Part shown: in pieces, positions 45,947-54,559 of the stretch
Layout of the letters: each line of letters starts with the position of its first letter
Numbering within the stretch: the first letter of the stretch is position 1
NCBI RefSeq assembly: GCF_000429485.1
Contig: NZ_KE386908.1
Location: 124,001 to 188,000 of the forward strand
Source of the DNA: Aliagarivorans marinus DSM 23064
Lineage (GTDB): Bacteria > Pseudomonadota > Gammaproteobacteria > Enterobacterales > Celerinatantimonadaceae
Length of the DNA: 64,000 bases
Direction of reading: 5' to 3'
The notes under the pieces: generated by a model
Database searches by the model: none
Seen by the model: the letters and a program-made list of their open reading frames with translations, nothing else
Told to the model about the DNA's origin: nothing
Position numbers and translations under genes: made by a program

Positions 45947-46552
45947 TTACATCCAGCGGTTGTCGCGTTTCTTGCGGCGCGGTAGGTGCGGCACAATCAA
46001 GCCAACGATAAGGCCCACGATGGCGATAATGCCACCACGCATCATCCAGCGCATTTGAATGTCGGTTTCGCGGGTATCCAGGCGACGACTCAGGTCTTGG
46101 TTTTGGTCGTTGATCTGTGCGAACTGCTCGTTGAGCTGCTGGTTTTGGGCGGTCAGTGTTTCGATTTGCGCAGTCTGCTCTTCAATCAACTGCTGTTGCT
46201 GGCCTGCTTGAGAGCTGCTGTCTTCAGCCATGCTCTTACGTGCTTGCTCGCTTTTTGCCAGTGCATCTTGCGCCGCTTTCAATTGCTCAGCCAGACCCGG
46301 GTTGCGGTTCAGGAACTTGGCTTCTACCCAGCCTTCGCGGCCGGTAGACATACGGATCTTGGCATACTGGGTTTCGCTGTTAAGGTCCAGCAATTCCACT
46401 TTCTCACCGGCGTTAACCGAGCCAATGATGCGGAATTGGTTGCTGGAACCGGAATGCATATAGACGAACAGTTCGTCGGAGATATAGCGGGTTTGAGCGT
46501 GAACACTCAAACTCAGGGCAAAGGTGGCAATAGCAAGTAGTCGTGCAAACAC
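45947..46552 (-). CDS. SH3-domain membrane protein (TIGR04211/YgiM type)
   Basis: 201 aa. Signal peptide (1-19, FALSLSVHA), bacterial SH3 domain (about 20-90: TRYISDELFVYMHSGSSNQFRIIGSVNAGEKVELL), a Gln-rich coiled coil (about 95-165), one C-terminal TM (about 172-192) and a basic tail PRRKKRDNRWM. Matches E. coli YgiM, which adjoins cca and ygiF there, as here. Probably envelope-located; exact role unknown. Starts with GTG. Confidence 0.9.
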   Translation of the reverse strand: MFARLLAIATFALSLSVHAQTRYISDELFVYMHSGSSNQFRIIGSVNAGEKVELLDLNSETQYAKIRMSTGREGWVEAKFLNRNPGLAEQLKAAQDALAKSEQARKSMAEDSSSQAGQQQQLIEEQTAQIETLTAQNQQLNEQFAQINDQNQDLSRRLDTRETDIQMRWMMRGGIIAIVGLIVGLIVPHLPRRKKRDNRWM

Positions 46553-46599
46553 GTTATTAGTCTCTAAGTGATTGTTTATGATTTGGTCCCAGTGTACGA

Positions 46600-46632
46600 A
46601 ACAACGCTGTGGGGCTCAACCACAGCGTTGTT
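46600..46632 (-). terminator. Hairpin after the phosphate transporter gene
   Basis: 13-bp perfect stem AACAACGCTGTGG/CCACAGCGTTGTT, 7-nt loop, followed on the minus strand by TTTCG. Likely terminator of the DUF47-pit operon. A further CTCATGAG repeat pair lies between it and the gene (46640-46670). Confidence 0.65.
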
Positions 46633-46685
46633 GTAGAGCACTCATGAGCGCGCATTATGGGCTCATGAGAGAGGGCTTGCGTGGC

Positions 46686-47951
46686 TTAGTTAAAAACAAG
46701 CAGTAGCAGTTCGAAGAACACGATCGCCAGGCCGGCACCTGCTGGTAGGGTAATCACCCAAGAGGTGACAATCTTGCGCACCACACCAAGGTTCAGCGCA
46801 GCAATACCGCGCGCCATACCTACACCTAATACTGCACCCACCAAGGTTTGGGTGGTGGAGATAGGCAGGCCGGTACCTGAGGCGATCACTACCGTTGCAG
46901 CGGCGGCCAGCTCGGCGGCAAAGCCACGGCTTGGGGTGAGGTGAGTAATGCCAGTACCAATGGTGGCCATAACTCGGTGGCCGAATAGTGCCAGGCCGGT
47001 CACGATGCCCAGACCGCCCAGTGGCAAGATCCACCACGCTAGCTGCGCTTTAGCCAGGATTTCGCCGTCGTTCTTCACAATGCTCACTACCGCGGCCAGC
47101 GGGCCAATCGCATTCGCCACATCGTTCGAGCCGTGGGCGAAGGCCATACAACAGGCGGTGATCACCATTAGTACGGCAAACACCTTCTCTACGTTGGTGT
47201 AGTGCATATGGCGGTCGGCTTTTGGATCAATCTTCAGTTTACTGATCACATACTTACCGACGATGGCAACCACTATGCCCACCGCGATGGCTAGCAGATA
47301 ACCTTCGGCTTCACCAATGTCCAGGCCGACATGTTTAAGGCCTTTTTTGATGGTTACCAGCGACATCATAAAGCCCGCACCAAACATATATAGCGGTACA
47401 TAGCGCTTGGCTGCTTGGATCGGGTTTTCATCGTCGAAGATAAGCTTTTGCGCACTCATAAAGATGAGATAGGCGATGACCCCCGAGATAGCCGGGGTGA
47501 CAATCCAGCTACCTACGATGCCGCCCACCTTGCTCCATTCAACGGCATCAGAGCCCACGCCTATGTAGGCAAAGCCGATGATGGCACCGATGATAGAGTG
47601 AGTGGTAGACACCGGCCAACCGTTGTACGAGGCAATGATCAGCCAAGTACCCGCGGCTAACAGCGCGGCAATCATACCGAAGACCATCAGCTCGGGTTGG
47701 GCGGTAAAGGCGTCGGCATCGATAATGCCTTTGCGAATGGTGTTAGTCACCGCGCCACCGGCCAAGTAGGCGCCGGCGAACTCAAAGACCATCGCAATAA
47801 TGATCGCCTGTTTGATGGTGATCGCCTTAGAACCTACCGAGGTTCCCATCGCGTTCGCTACGTCATTGGCACCAATGCCCCAGGCCATCACAAAGCCGAC
47901 CACGGCTGCGATAACCACCAGGATGGCACCATAATTTGCAATAATTTCCAT
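46686..47951 (-). CDS. PiT-family inorganic phosphate transporter
   Basis: Low-affinity metal-phosphate:proton (or sodium) symporter, 421 aa, about ten to eleven TM spans. The inverted-repeat signatures GANDVANAMGTSVGSKAIT (about 27-45) and HGSNDVANAIGPLAAV (about 274) are intact, each containing the substrate-binding Asn-Asp. In operon with the DUF47 gene 29 bp upstream, a common pair in which the PhoU-like partner modulates transport. Confidence 0.95.
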   Translation of the reverse strand: MEIIANYGAILVVIAAVVGFVMAWGIGANDVANAMGTSVGSKAITIKQAIIIAMVFEFAGAYLAGGAVTNTIRKGIIDADAFTAQPELMVFGMIAALLAAGTWLIIASYNGWPVSTTHSIIGAIIGFAYIGVGSDAVEWSKVGGIVGSWIVTPAISGVIAYLIFMSAQKLIFDDENPIQAAKRYVPLYMFGAGFMMSLVTIKKGLKHVGLDIGEAEGYLLAIAVGIVVAIVGKYVISKLKIDPKADRHMHYTNVEKVFAVLMVITACCMAFAHGSNDVANAIGPLAAVVSIVKNDGEILAKAQLAWWILPLGGLGIVTGLALFGHRVMATIGTGITHLTPSRGFAAELAAAATVVIASGTGLPISTTQTLVGAVLGVGMARGIAALNLGVVRKIVTSWVITLPAGAGLAIVFFELLLLVFN

Positions 47952-47980
47952 AGGTGTAACCTAAGTGTTTTTCTCGTTGG

Positions 47981-48661
47981 TTAAGAACGGTAGATCATAA
48001 GTTCCAGACGCGCGCCTACGCGTTGCGCCTGATCGGCCAGTGCGCCGATGGATTCGATGATGTAGTAGAGGAACATCACGTTGACAGGGTTGAGCTGATC
48101 TTCGAGTTTAAACAGCTCTTTACGCAGTTTGATCTGCTGTGAATCTGTGTCGTCTTCGATGGCATCGAGGCGTTGAATCATCCGCTCCACCAGTTCGACT
48201 TCGCGTCCGCGAAAGCCGGTTTCCAGCAAGTCGTCGAGTTCGTTGATGGCGTCTTTGGCCAGTGCGGTGGCATCAAGGCTGCGCTTCACATAGGCCATGA
48301 ATAGGTCGACCAGCGACTCAGGCACTTCCAGGTGGCGACCCAGAATTCGTCCGCTGATGTCTTTCGCTTTGTTAGCGATACGGTCTTGGTGGGTGAGCAG
48401 TTCCAGCAAGTCGGAACGTTCCACCGGCATAAAGATACCGCCAGGTAGGTTAAGTCGAATATTTCGTTTGAGTTTGTCGGCGTCCTTTTCCTTACGAGAA
48501 ATAAAGGCGCGCGCCTCAGTGGCGGCCTCCCAATCCTTGGAAAAAACGGCGTTAAAAAAAGGTACTAAGCCTTCGCAACACTCATGCACCACACTAATAT
48601 GCTCTTCCAGTGGCTTGATGGGTGACTTTGCAAAAAGGCCTAAAATTGAGTTCGCTGACAT
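47981..48661 (-). CDS. DUF47/TIGR00153 PhoU-like protein
   Basis: 226-aa all-helical protein of the PhoU-like family encoded beside Pit transporters. Family stretches: GLFAKSPIKPLEEHISVVHECCEGLVPFF at the start, RNIRLNLPGGIFMPVERSDLLELLTHQDRIANKAKDISG in the middle. Probably a cytoplasmic regulator of the Pit transporter; mechanism not established. Confidence 0.92.
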   Translation of the reverse strand: MSANSILGLFAKSPIKPLEEHISVVHECCEGLVPFFNAVFSKDWEAATEARAFISRKEKDADKLKRNIRLNLPGGIFMPVERSDLLELLTHQDRIANKAKDISGRILGRHLEVPESLVDLFMAYVKRSLDATALAKDAINELDDLLETGFRGREVELVERMIQRLDAIEDDTDSQQIKLRKELFKLEDQLNPVNVMFLYYIIESIGALADQAQRVGARLELMIYRS

Positions 48662-48847
48662 AGTCTTCTTCTCAGTTTAAATTACGCACAATACGTCCAT
48701 TGCGCGGCGAATGTTAACTTAGCCTAGTTCACTTGTAAGTAGTTTTTTGTCATCTTTTTGCAATCAATTTATGCTGGGTCTGATTTCGATCAAAATGCTG
48801 GGATCTAGCCCGCTGATTCTTAAAGTTAATATGAAACTACCCAATAA

Positions 48848-49909
48848 ATGAACGACGAAATTGAGCTGAAGTTCATCGCCAATCGCGACATCTGGAAGCC
48901 GCTTATTGACCTGATGCGCCAATGGACGATCATCGAGCGCGACTCCGCCCCCTTACTCAGCATCTACTTCGATACCCCCGACTGGCAGCTGCTGAGCTGG
49001 GACATGGGACTGCGACTGCGCCGCGAGTGCGGCCAGCAATGGCAAACCCTGAAAACTCCCGGCCAAACCGTGGGCGGGGTGCATCAACGCCCGGAGTTCA
49101 ATCACCCCCTTCAAGGCGAACTGCCCCAGTTAGCCCTGTTTAACGGCGTACCTTGGCCCGAGCCTGACAAGCTAGTACCGATGCAGCATCAGCTGCGCGA
49201 AGTGTTCCGCACCGATTTTGTTCGCCTGCGCATGGTGGTGGAAGTGGATACGCTTGGGGTGGTGGAAGTGGCCGCTGACCGTGGCCATGTGTCGTTAGGC
49301 GGCAACGTATCACTCGGTGAGCAGTGGGAAGTGATCAATGAGATTGAGCTGGAGTTGCTGGAGGGTAGCCCTGAGGCCTTGTTTGTATTGGCCGAACAGG
49401 TGGCGCAGCTAGCGGGCGAGCAGCTCGCTTGTATCAATAAAGCGCAGCGCGGCTATCACTTGGCCTTGCACAAACCCTTCACTGCGAAAAGTCTGCCGAG
49501 CTTGGAGCTTACCAAGCCAGATGCCGCTGCAATTAGGCGCTATCTCGAGCAGTTACTGAATCATGCCCTGTATCACCTGCAGCTTTCGCAGCCCGAGATT
49601 ACCGCAAACGACAAGCCTCAAGCCTTGCTGTTAGCGATAAACAGCTTTTCACTACTGCTGGATAGCTGTGAAGTATTGGCCAAGCATGCTGGCTGGTTCA
49701 AAGGGAAGGCGAGCGGGTTAGAGGGTTGGCAGAACAGTATAGACAAGCTCCGCCAGCTCGATGCAGAGGCGGTGTTTGAGCAGCGCGAGCTGTGCCTGCT
49801 GTCATTGGAGATATGCCGCTATCTCTATCTGCAGAAAGGCGAAGAGCCAGCCGCGGTGACTGACTCTTCAGAACTTATCGCCCAGCTTAGTGCTGTGCGA
49901 ACGCGTTAG
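48848..49909 (+). CDS. ygiF: CYTH-domain inorganic triphosphatase
   Basis: Hydrolyses tripolyphosphate, as E. coli YgiF. The catalytic ExExK motif is EIELKF near the N terminus; other tunnel residues sit in SIYFDTPDWQL, LRLRREC, RTDFVRLRM, NEIELELLEG. CYTH spans about 1-205. The C-terminal 150 residues are helical and shorter than the CHAD domain of E. coli YgiF (about 430 aa total), so the CHAD part looks reduced. Confidence 0.9.
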   Translation: MNDEIELKFIANRDIWKPLIDLMRQWTIIERDSAPLLSIYFDTPDWQLLSWDMGLRLRRECGQQWQTLKTPGQTVGGVHQRPEFNHPLQGELPQLALFNGVPWPEPDKLVPMQHQLREVFRTDFVRLRMVVEVDTLGVVEVAADRGHVSLGGNVSLGEQWEVINEIELELLEGSPEALFVLAEQVAQLAGEQLACINKAQRGYHLALHKPFTAKSLPSLELTKPDAAAIRRYLEQLLNHALYHLQLSQPEITANDKPQALLLAINSFSLLLDSCEVLAKHAGWFKGKASGLEGWQNSIDKLRQLDAEAVFEQRELCLLSLEICRYLYLQKGEEPAAVTDSSELIAQLSAVRTR

Positions 49910-50373
49910 GCCTTTTCGAAACAGATCTCGATGGTGGCTTCACCGTACTCACAGGTGAATGGCATCATCATCTTCGCGCCATCGTTTTTATGGGTGATGG
50001 TATGGGCAGGGCCCGAGACCACTACTGGCGTTGCCATCGAGAAATCATAGCCGTCGTCGGCTAGGATCCGCTTGGCACCACCGGTCACCATGTTGGTGAT
50101 CTCACCCACCATATCGGTCACTTCTTCGTTAACGCTGCTAGGGGTTTCGCCCAACATGCGGCGCATGATTTCAAAGGCCAGTGAGCGGTCAAAGCTGACG
50201 GAGAATGAGCCCTTAAGCTGCGGGCCCACCATACCAATCAGGCCGGACACATCGCCGCGCGCCACTTCGTCTTTCTTGAGTTTGGGTTTGCCGGGCTTGA
50301 GCTCAAGCTGCGCCATAGTGGTTAACACATTGAGCAAAGACGACAAAAAAGGATTAACGAACTTAACATCCAT
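49906..50373 (-). CDS. CheX-like chemotaxis phosphatase
   Basis: 155 aa, CheC/CheX family. MDVKFVNPFLSSLLNVLTTMAQLELKPGKPKLKK is the usual start. The phosphatase helix carries EEVTDMVGEITNMVTGGAKRIL (Glu and Asn at catalytic positions, about 83-104). Would remove phosphate from CheY or a similar receiver. No other chemotaxis gene is nearby. Its stop overlaps the end of the CYTH gene by 4 bp. Confidence 0.9.
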   Translation of the reverse strand: MDVKFVNPFLSSLLNVLTTMAQLELKPGKPKLKKDEVARGDVSGLIGMVGPQLKGSFSVSFDRSLAFEIMRRMLGETPSSVNEEVTDMVGEITNMVTGGAKRILADDGYDFSMATPVVVSGPAHTITHKNDGAKMMMPFTCEYGEATIEICFEKA

Positions 50374-50762
50374 GAACTTTTATTCCAGTTTGTTCAGACA
50401 CTAACAAGAGTCGGTTCAGGTAATTATCAACATACCTTAGAATCGCACGAGAATTCTAAGGCTGCAACCTAGAGGCCACTTTTCGACGCTCTCACAGGCA
50501 AAGTTACGACTCACTTCATAATCTGCCAGAAAAGCGGCTGAAACGGGCAATATCGGCGCTGCTTTCCTGTGATGTTTCCTTAAAAATAGCTGATATTAAT
50601 CAACGACTTGTTAACGCTGTTGGTGGAACTTCGGTGAGCTTGTCAAAGTTCGATCGGAGTTATTGAGTTAGCCTATTAGTTGGTTTAAGGTGTAGTTGTC
50701 TATCTATCTGATAACTAAGGCATTGTTGCATATCGTGCCGAATGAGCCAGGAAGCTTGTGGT
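50374..50762. other. Intergenic region, 389 bp, divergent promoters
   Basis: Between cheX (minus) and the HDOD gene (plus). Promoter sequences must lie here but none stands out. No repeats, ORFs or RNA genes seen. Confidence 0.4.
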
Positions 50763-51614
50763 ATGGCCTTATTAGTGACCGAACCTGAGAAAGTAATTCT
50801 CGACCAACTGTTAATTCCCCCGCGCCCGCAGATCCTTTTGAAGATCACCCAGCAAGCTCGCATGGACGAGCCCGATGTGGCAATGATTGCCGAAGCGATT
50901 GCCAGTGATGTGGGGCTTAGCGGCGCAGTATTGCAGGTGGTGAACTCGGCGGCGTTTCGCCGCGCCACCACCATTCGCTCGATTCATCAGGCAGTGATGA
51001 CGCTGGGGCTGGATCGGGTGCTGCTGATCGTTAAGGCGGTCGCGCTGAAATCTTGTTGGTCTGATTCCAAGGCGTTGGAGTACCTATGGGGCCACAGTCA
51101 ATTGATTGCCAACTGTGCCGCCTTGCTGGCGGAAGAACTCGGCTACGAGGTGATCAAGGACAAGGTCTATATGCTCGGGCTGTTCCATCAAAGTGGTGTA
51201 GCGGCGCTGTATACCCATTTTGATGACTACTCCGAGTTGCTGGCCAAAAACCAAACACTTAGCTGGCGTGGCATTGCCGATATTGAACGGGAGCGCTACA
51301 GCACCAGTCATCCCACCGTTGCAGCATTGATAGCCCAAAAATGGGGACTGCCCACCGCGCTGGCTGAAGCCATTTACTATCAATATGATTGGGAAAGCCT
51401 AGTTGCCAGCGAAGAGATGACCAAGGCGGTACGACTGTTGGTGGTGCTGCTCAAACTGGCCAAGGTGGCCGCAGATAAGCAATCGGGCCAGCCCTACCCA
51501 CCGAGCAATTGGTATGAACTGGTCGATGCAACCAGTAGCTTCCTAGGCCTTGATGAAGGGCAGCTAGAGGAAGTCTTGCTAGTGGTTGCTGAAAAATCCG
51601 TTAGCGTTCAATAG
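50763..51614 (+). CDS. HDOD-domain signalling protein
   Basis: About 283 aa. The HDOD domain is a degenerate HD fold found in bacterial signalling proteins, usually without hydrolase activity. Seen: PPRPQILLKITQQA, IAEAIASDVGLSGAVLQVVNSAAFRR, SIHQAVMTLGLDRVLLIVKAVALK, then a LWGHSQLIANCAALLAEELGY stretch. Start taken at 50763 because AGGAAG is about ten bases upstream; an ATG seven codons earlier (50742) has no ribosome site. Ends three bases before a MITE-like repeat. Confidence 0.9.
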   Translation: MALLVTEPEKVILDQLLIPPRPQILLKITQQARMDEPDVAMIAEAIASDVGLSGAVLQVVNSAAFRRATTIRSIHQAVMTLGLDRVLLIVKAVALKSCWSDSKALEYLWGHSQLIANCAALLAEELGYEVIKDKVYMLGLFHQSGVAALYTHFDDYSELLAKNQTLSWRGIADIERERYSTSHPTVAALIAQKWGLPTALAEAIYYQYDWESLVASEEMTKAVRLLVVLLKLAKVAADKQSGQPYPPSNWYELVDATSSFLGLDEGQLEEVLLVVAEKSVSVQ

Positions 51615-51616
51615 TT

Positions 51617-51776
51617 ATACCAATCTACATAAGCAACTGATCATTCTTGCTGGTTAAAATCATTGATGACAGCGTCAACGCTTTTGTAATTAGTCCACTA
51701 GTTACGGCAAGCGCCTCCTTGTCCTCAATGATTTTCCCTGCGCAATCTCTGATCATTAACTTATCCAGATTGGTAT
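51617..51776. repeat. MITE-like foldback element, copy 1
   Basis: 160 bp with terminal inverted repeats beginning ATACCAATC and ending GATTGGTAT, and inner inverted repeats AAAATCATTGA/TCAATGATTTT. It fills almost exactly the gap between two convergent genes (stops at 51614 and 51776). About a dozen differences from copy 2 by hand alignment. No transposase ORF inside. Ends read TA-CCAATC and GATTGG-TA, which would suit a TA target duplication of the IS630/Tc1 type. Confidence 0.85.
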
Positions 51777-52255
51777 TACTTCGCGCTGGCTTTCAGCGAC
51801 AGGGTCAGTGAGAAACGCGCCATCACCTCATCGCCGCTGAGCTTTGGGCAGGTGGCGATAATCTCAACCGCTTGGTTGACCCGTTCGCCACTGGCTGCGC
51901 TTTGCTCCAGCATCTGATCGATCAGCGCCCCATCTTTACAGGTAAACACCACATCATCTTCCGGACGTTTTAAGAACTCGCCTTCTACTGCCTTGAACGC
52001 CAAAGATATCCGATAGGGGCTGTTGGCGGTTTTGGCAAAGGCCAGAAACGCTCCGGCTACATCGGCACCAACCGCCAGCGCGCCAAAGTACATGCTATTG
52101 AGGTGATTTTTAGTGCGACGGCGCAGCGGGATCTTCATCACCAGTTCGTGCTCGGTCATCATCAGGATTTTCGGGCGGCAGAACCCAATGAGTGGCACCT
52201 TAACCAGGCCAAAGTAGCGCAGCATAAAGTTGGCTTTCCGTAGCGACGGTAGCAT
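51776..52255 (-). CDS. Hotdog-fold thioesterase-like protein (DUF4442/PaaI type)
   Basis: 159 aa. MLPSLRKANFMLRYFGLVKVPLIGFCRPKIL, then KIPLRRRTKNHLNSMYFGALAVGADVAGAFLA, whose N/H/L-N-S-MYFGAL segment resembles the active-site region of PaaI/DUF4442 hotdog thioesterases. Acyl-CoA hydrolysis is probable, substrate unknown. The start at 52255 is fixed by a strong AAGGAGG nine bases upstream; the ORF extends 18 codons further but that would enter the repeat region. The gene lies between two same-direction MITE copies, and copy 1 overlaps its stop codon by one base. Confidence 0.85.
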   Translation of the reverse strand: MLPSLRKANFMLRYFGLVKVPLIGFCRPKILMMTEHELVMKIPLRRRTKNHLNSMYFGALAVGADVAGAFLAFAKTANSPYRISLAFKAVEGEFLKRPEDDVVFTCKDGALIDQMLEQSAASGERVNQAVEIIATCPKLSGDEVMARFSLTLSLKASAK

Positions 52256-52281
52256 GGCATTCCTCCTTGTTAGACGCTCTA

Positions 52282-52441
52282 ATACCAATCCACATAAGTA
52301 ACTGCTCATTCTTGCTGGTTAAAATCATTGATAACAGCGTCAACGCTTTTGTAATTAGCCCACTAGTCACGGCAAGCGCTTCCTCGTCCTCAATGATTTT
52401 TCCTGCGCAATCTCTGATCACTTACTTATCCGGATTGGTAT
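52282..52441. repeat. MITE-like foldback element, copy 2
   Basis: 160 bp, same orientation and length as copy 1, about 92% identical by eye, with terminal repeats ATACCAATC/GATTGGTAT. It ends 14 bp before the ribosome site of the thioesterase-like gene on the minus strand, so that gene's promoter must lie in or beyond the element. A TTGACG in the element, read toward the gene, could act as a -35. Confidence 0.87.
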
Positions 52442-52545
52442 GAATTTAAACGCTTGTTTGAAAATAGCAAGAATGTCATTGCAAGTTTGCGGCGAGCAAA
52501 AGCTGTGGGGAGGGTAGCGGGGACTGTTTCAGATGACTAAAACGC

Positions 52546-52572
52546 AAAAAGCCTCGCAATGCGAGGCTTTTA
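52546..52572 (-). terminator. Terminator after the damaged tRNA-Phe copy
   Basis: AAAAGCCTCGC-AAT-GCGAGGCTTTT, followed by T run on the minus strand. Nearly the same stem as the terminator at 52687-52712. Confidence 0.85.
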
Positions 52573-52577
52573 AACCA

Positions 52578-52653
52578 AAAACAAAGGAGGCGGAATCGAA
52601 CCACCGACACGAGGATTTTCAATCCTCTGCTCTACCGACTGAGCTATCCGGGC
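52578..52653 (-). pseudogene. tRNA-Phe copy with broken 3' acceptor end
   Basis: Identical to the intact tRNA-Phe 141 bp away from the 5' end through the T-arm and three acceptor pairs, but the last eight positions (the GGGC of the acceptor and ACCA) are replaced by TTTGTTTT, so four acceptor pairs and the CCA are lost. It cannot form a normal acceptor stem. Either a decayed tandem duplicate or a scar of recombination at the tRNA 3' end. Confidence 0.8.
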
Positions 52654-52686
52654 AAATTTTGTATCTAGTGCTGCTGGCAACCTAGT

Positions 52687-52712
52687 AAAAAGCCTCGCTA
52701 AGCGAGGCTCTT
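52687..52712 (-). terminator. Terminator after the intact tRNA-Phe
   Basis: Minus strand AGCCTCGCT/AGCGAGGCT stem followed by TTTTACTAGG. Lies just after the 3' CCA of the tRNA. Confidence 0.82.
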
Positions 52713-52718
52713 TAAATG

Positions 52719-52794
52719 TGGTGCCCGGAGGCGGAATCGAACCACCGACACGAGGATTTTCAATCCTCTGCTCTACCGACTGAGCTATCCGGGC
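52719..52794 (-). tRNA. pheT: tRNA-Phe (GAA)
   Basis: 76-nt cloverleaf with encoded CCA: acceptor GCCCGGA/TCCGGGC, D-arm GCTC/GAGC, anticodon stem GAGGA/TCCTC with loop TTGAAAA, T-stem GGTGG/CCGCC. All stems pair. Confidence 0.95.
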
Positions 52795-53255
52795 AACGGG
52801 GCGTATTAGACGTTTTTTACGGTTTGAAGTCAAACGCTAAACCGCAAAAACTCAGAAATCGAGTTTGTTTGCTGAAAATGCACTCAAACTGGGTTTTTAG
52901 TGAGCTGGTATTGCAAAGTTTGCGCGCAAACAGCACAAAAACGTCGCCACTAAAAACGACGAAAGGTGGCCAATGGCCACCCTCACGCGTCGTTAATCCC
53001 TTGAGTTAAGAATAAGCTGTGCGGTCTAACCGGATAAGTTATCGCCAGTTGAGTGCCCGATACCTGGGTGAGGTAAGTGCTGCGCCCCACCGGTAAGTGG
53101 CTTGCGTTTCTCTAACGTGGTTATAGATTAAGGATTTTGAAGGGGTGAGTGGTTGCGATGTTTGCCGAATATACAGTTTATTCAGCAAGAGATAGCTTCT
53201 AAATGGCTTTATTGAGGTGTATTGTTGCTTAGTAGTAAATTTAGGGACAACTTTT
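52795..53255. other. Intergenic region, 461 bp
   Basis: Holds the tRNA-Phe promoter at its left end and a GGTGGCC-AAT-GGCCACC hairpin (52965-52981) in the middle. The right part carries the lrp-family promoter, not individually recognisable. Confidence 0.45.
52805..52833 (-). promoter_or_regulatory. Stable-RNA promoter of tRNA-Phe
   Basis: Minus strand TTGACT, 17 nt, TCTAAT, then ACGCCCC, a GC-rich discriminator typical of stringently controlled stable-RNA promoters. It ends 10 bp before the tRNA 5' end. Confidence 0.75.
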
Positions 53256-53729
53256 ATGAAGTTAGACAGAACAGATCGGCGTATTCTCGCCCTTATGCAG
53301 CAAAATGGACGTATCAGCAACCTGGAGTTGGCAGAGCAAGTCGGCCTGTCTCCATCGCCCTGTTCGCGACGGGTAAAAGCCCTGGAAGAAGCGGGGCTGA
53401 TCGCCAAACATGTCACCGTGCTCGATGCCAATAAGCTCAACCTGAAACTCACCGCATACATTCATATCTCGATGGACCGCCACACCCCAGATCGCTTCGA
53501 TAACTTCGAGCGCCTAGTCGCTGGCTATGAGGAGGTGATGGAGTGTGCTCTAGTCACCGGCGTCGATGCCGACTACCAGCTCAAGGTAGTGGTGCCGGAT
53601 ATGGACCATTACCAGCAGTTCCTGTTGGGTAAGCTGACCCGCATTGAAGGGGTTACCGGGGTGCGCTCAAGCTTTGTGCTACGTCAGGTGTTCCACCATA
53701 ACGCACTGCCACTGTCGCATATTCGTTAG
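53256..53729 (+). CDS. Lrp/AsnC-family transcriptional regulator
   Basis: 157 aa. N-terminal winged helix-turn-helix LDRTDRRILALMQQNGRISNLELAEQVGLSPSPCSRRVKALEEAGLI, then the RAM ligand-binding domain (about 65-150: ECALVTGVDADYQLKVVVPDMDHYQQFLL). Likely senses an amino acid. Start at 53256 matches the family, with AGGGA upstream. Targets not evident from neighbours. Confidence 0.94.
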   Translation: MKLDRTDRRILALMQQNGRISNLELAEQVGLSPSPCSRRVKALEEAGLIAKHVTVLDANKLNLKLTAYIHISMDRHTPDRFDNFERLVAGYEEVMECALVTGVDADYQLKVVVPDMDHYQQFLLGKLTRIEGVTGVRSSFVLRQVFHHNALPLSHIR

Positions 53730-53756
53730 GAAGGGCGAGCTATCGCCCTGCCATGC

Positions 53757-54476
53757 TTATTGCGCGCTTTGAGCAAGATAGCGATCGCGCGCCGCGCAGT
53801 AGCTGTCTATCAGCAACTGGCTCTCTTCTTGTTTGTAGGGCAGTAACGCGCCAACCAGCATCCGTTTTTGGCCATGGCCTAGTTTTTTGCCATTCTCGCT
53901 AATGTTGAAATGCAGGGTGGCAACACCACGACGGCCATTTGGCTGATAGTCGCCGTGGTCGAAGTCGAGGGTAGCGCGTTGTTGGGGCAGGGTATCCAGC
54001 TCCAGGCTCATGCTCTCGTAGATCACCAGTGGGCGTTTGCGATTGAGCATCAGTCCCTGCTCTTTTAACAGGGGCTCAAGAATATGTGGGAAGTTCATAC
54101 CTGAGAAACGGACATAGTCTTGGATCATTCCCTCAATCACTTCGTGCTGATGGGTAGACTCGCCGTGGGTTTCCAGGCTTAGATAGCGCTTGTCGTCGTC
54201 GTCGAGTAGGTCAAAGCGGCCTTGTTCGGGGGATTCCACCCGCAGTGGCACGTTATCGCTGACCATATCGCTAAAGCTGACCCGCATCTTTTGGGCGAGG
54301 CCTAGCTCGTTAAGCAGTACCGAGAACAGCAGATCGCCGGGCACACAGAAGCGCGAGGAATCCGCATCGTGGATCGCATTAAAGTCGTTAGCGACCGATT
54401 TGGCGAAGCTACAGGCCTGCTGACGGCTGAAGATCAGCTTGTCTTGCTGGCGCGAAAAATAGTCAGATAGTTCCAT
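53757..54476 (-). CDS. DUF3581-family protein
   Basis: 239 aa, soluble. I place it in DUF3581, a family of uncharacterised gammaproteobacterial proteins. The segment FAKSVANDFNAIHDADSSRFCVPGDLLFSVLL resembles the hydratase-2 motif of MaoC-like hotdog proteins (Asp and His spaced as in N-x-I-H-x-D), which hints at acyl-thioester binding. No activity is established. Ends convergently with the lrp-family gene. Confidence 0.8.
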   Translation of the reverse strand: MELSDYFSRQQDKLIFSRQQACSFAKSVANDFNAIHDADSSRFCVPGDLLFSVLLNELGLAQKMRVSFSDMVSDNVPLRVESPEQGRFDLLDDDDKRYLSLETHGESTHQHEVIEGMIQDYVRFSGMNFPHILEPLLKEQGLMLNRKRPLVIYESMSLELDTLPQQRATLDFDHGDYQPNGRRGVATLHFNISENGKKLGHGQKRMLVGALLPYKQEESQLLIDSYCAARDRYLAQSAQ

Positions 54477-54559
54477 AATCTTGTGACAACCACAGTTTCA
54501 ATCGGCGAGATTCTATCAAAATCCCTGCAAACTGTGGTCGTATCAGTGTAAAAGCTCGA

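Noticed and set aside
48720..48780. TTGTCAT-N4-TTGCAAT resembling a Pho box before the DUF47-pit operon
   Set aside because: The second half-site is poor and the element reads on the strand opposite to the operon; Pit systems of this type are often not PhoB-activated.
52282..52441. CRISPR-like or REP-like repeat array
   Set aside because: Only two copies, 160 bp each, with terminal inverted repeats and no regular spacers, so a MITE-like element explains it better.
52570..52833. 87-aa minus-strand ORF with repeated segments
   Set aside because: It is the translation of the two tRNA-Phe copies, not a protein; the internal repeat is the tRNA duplication.
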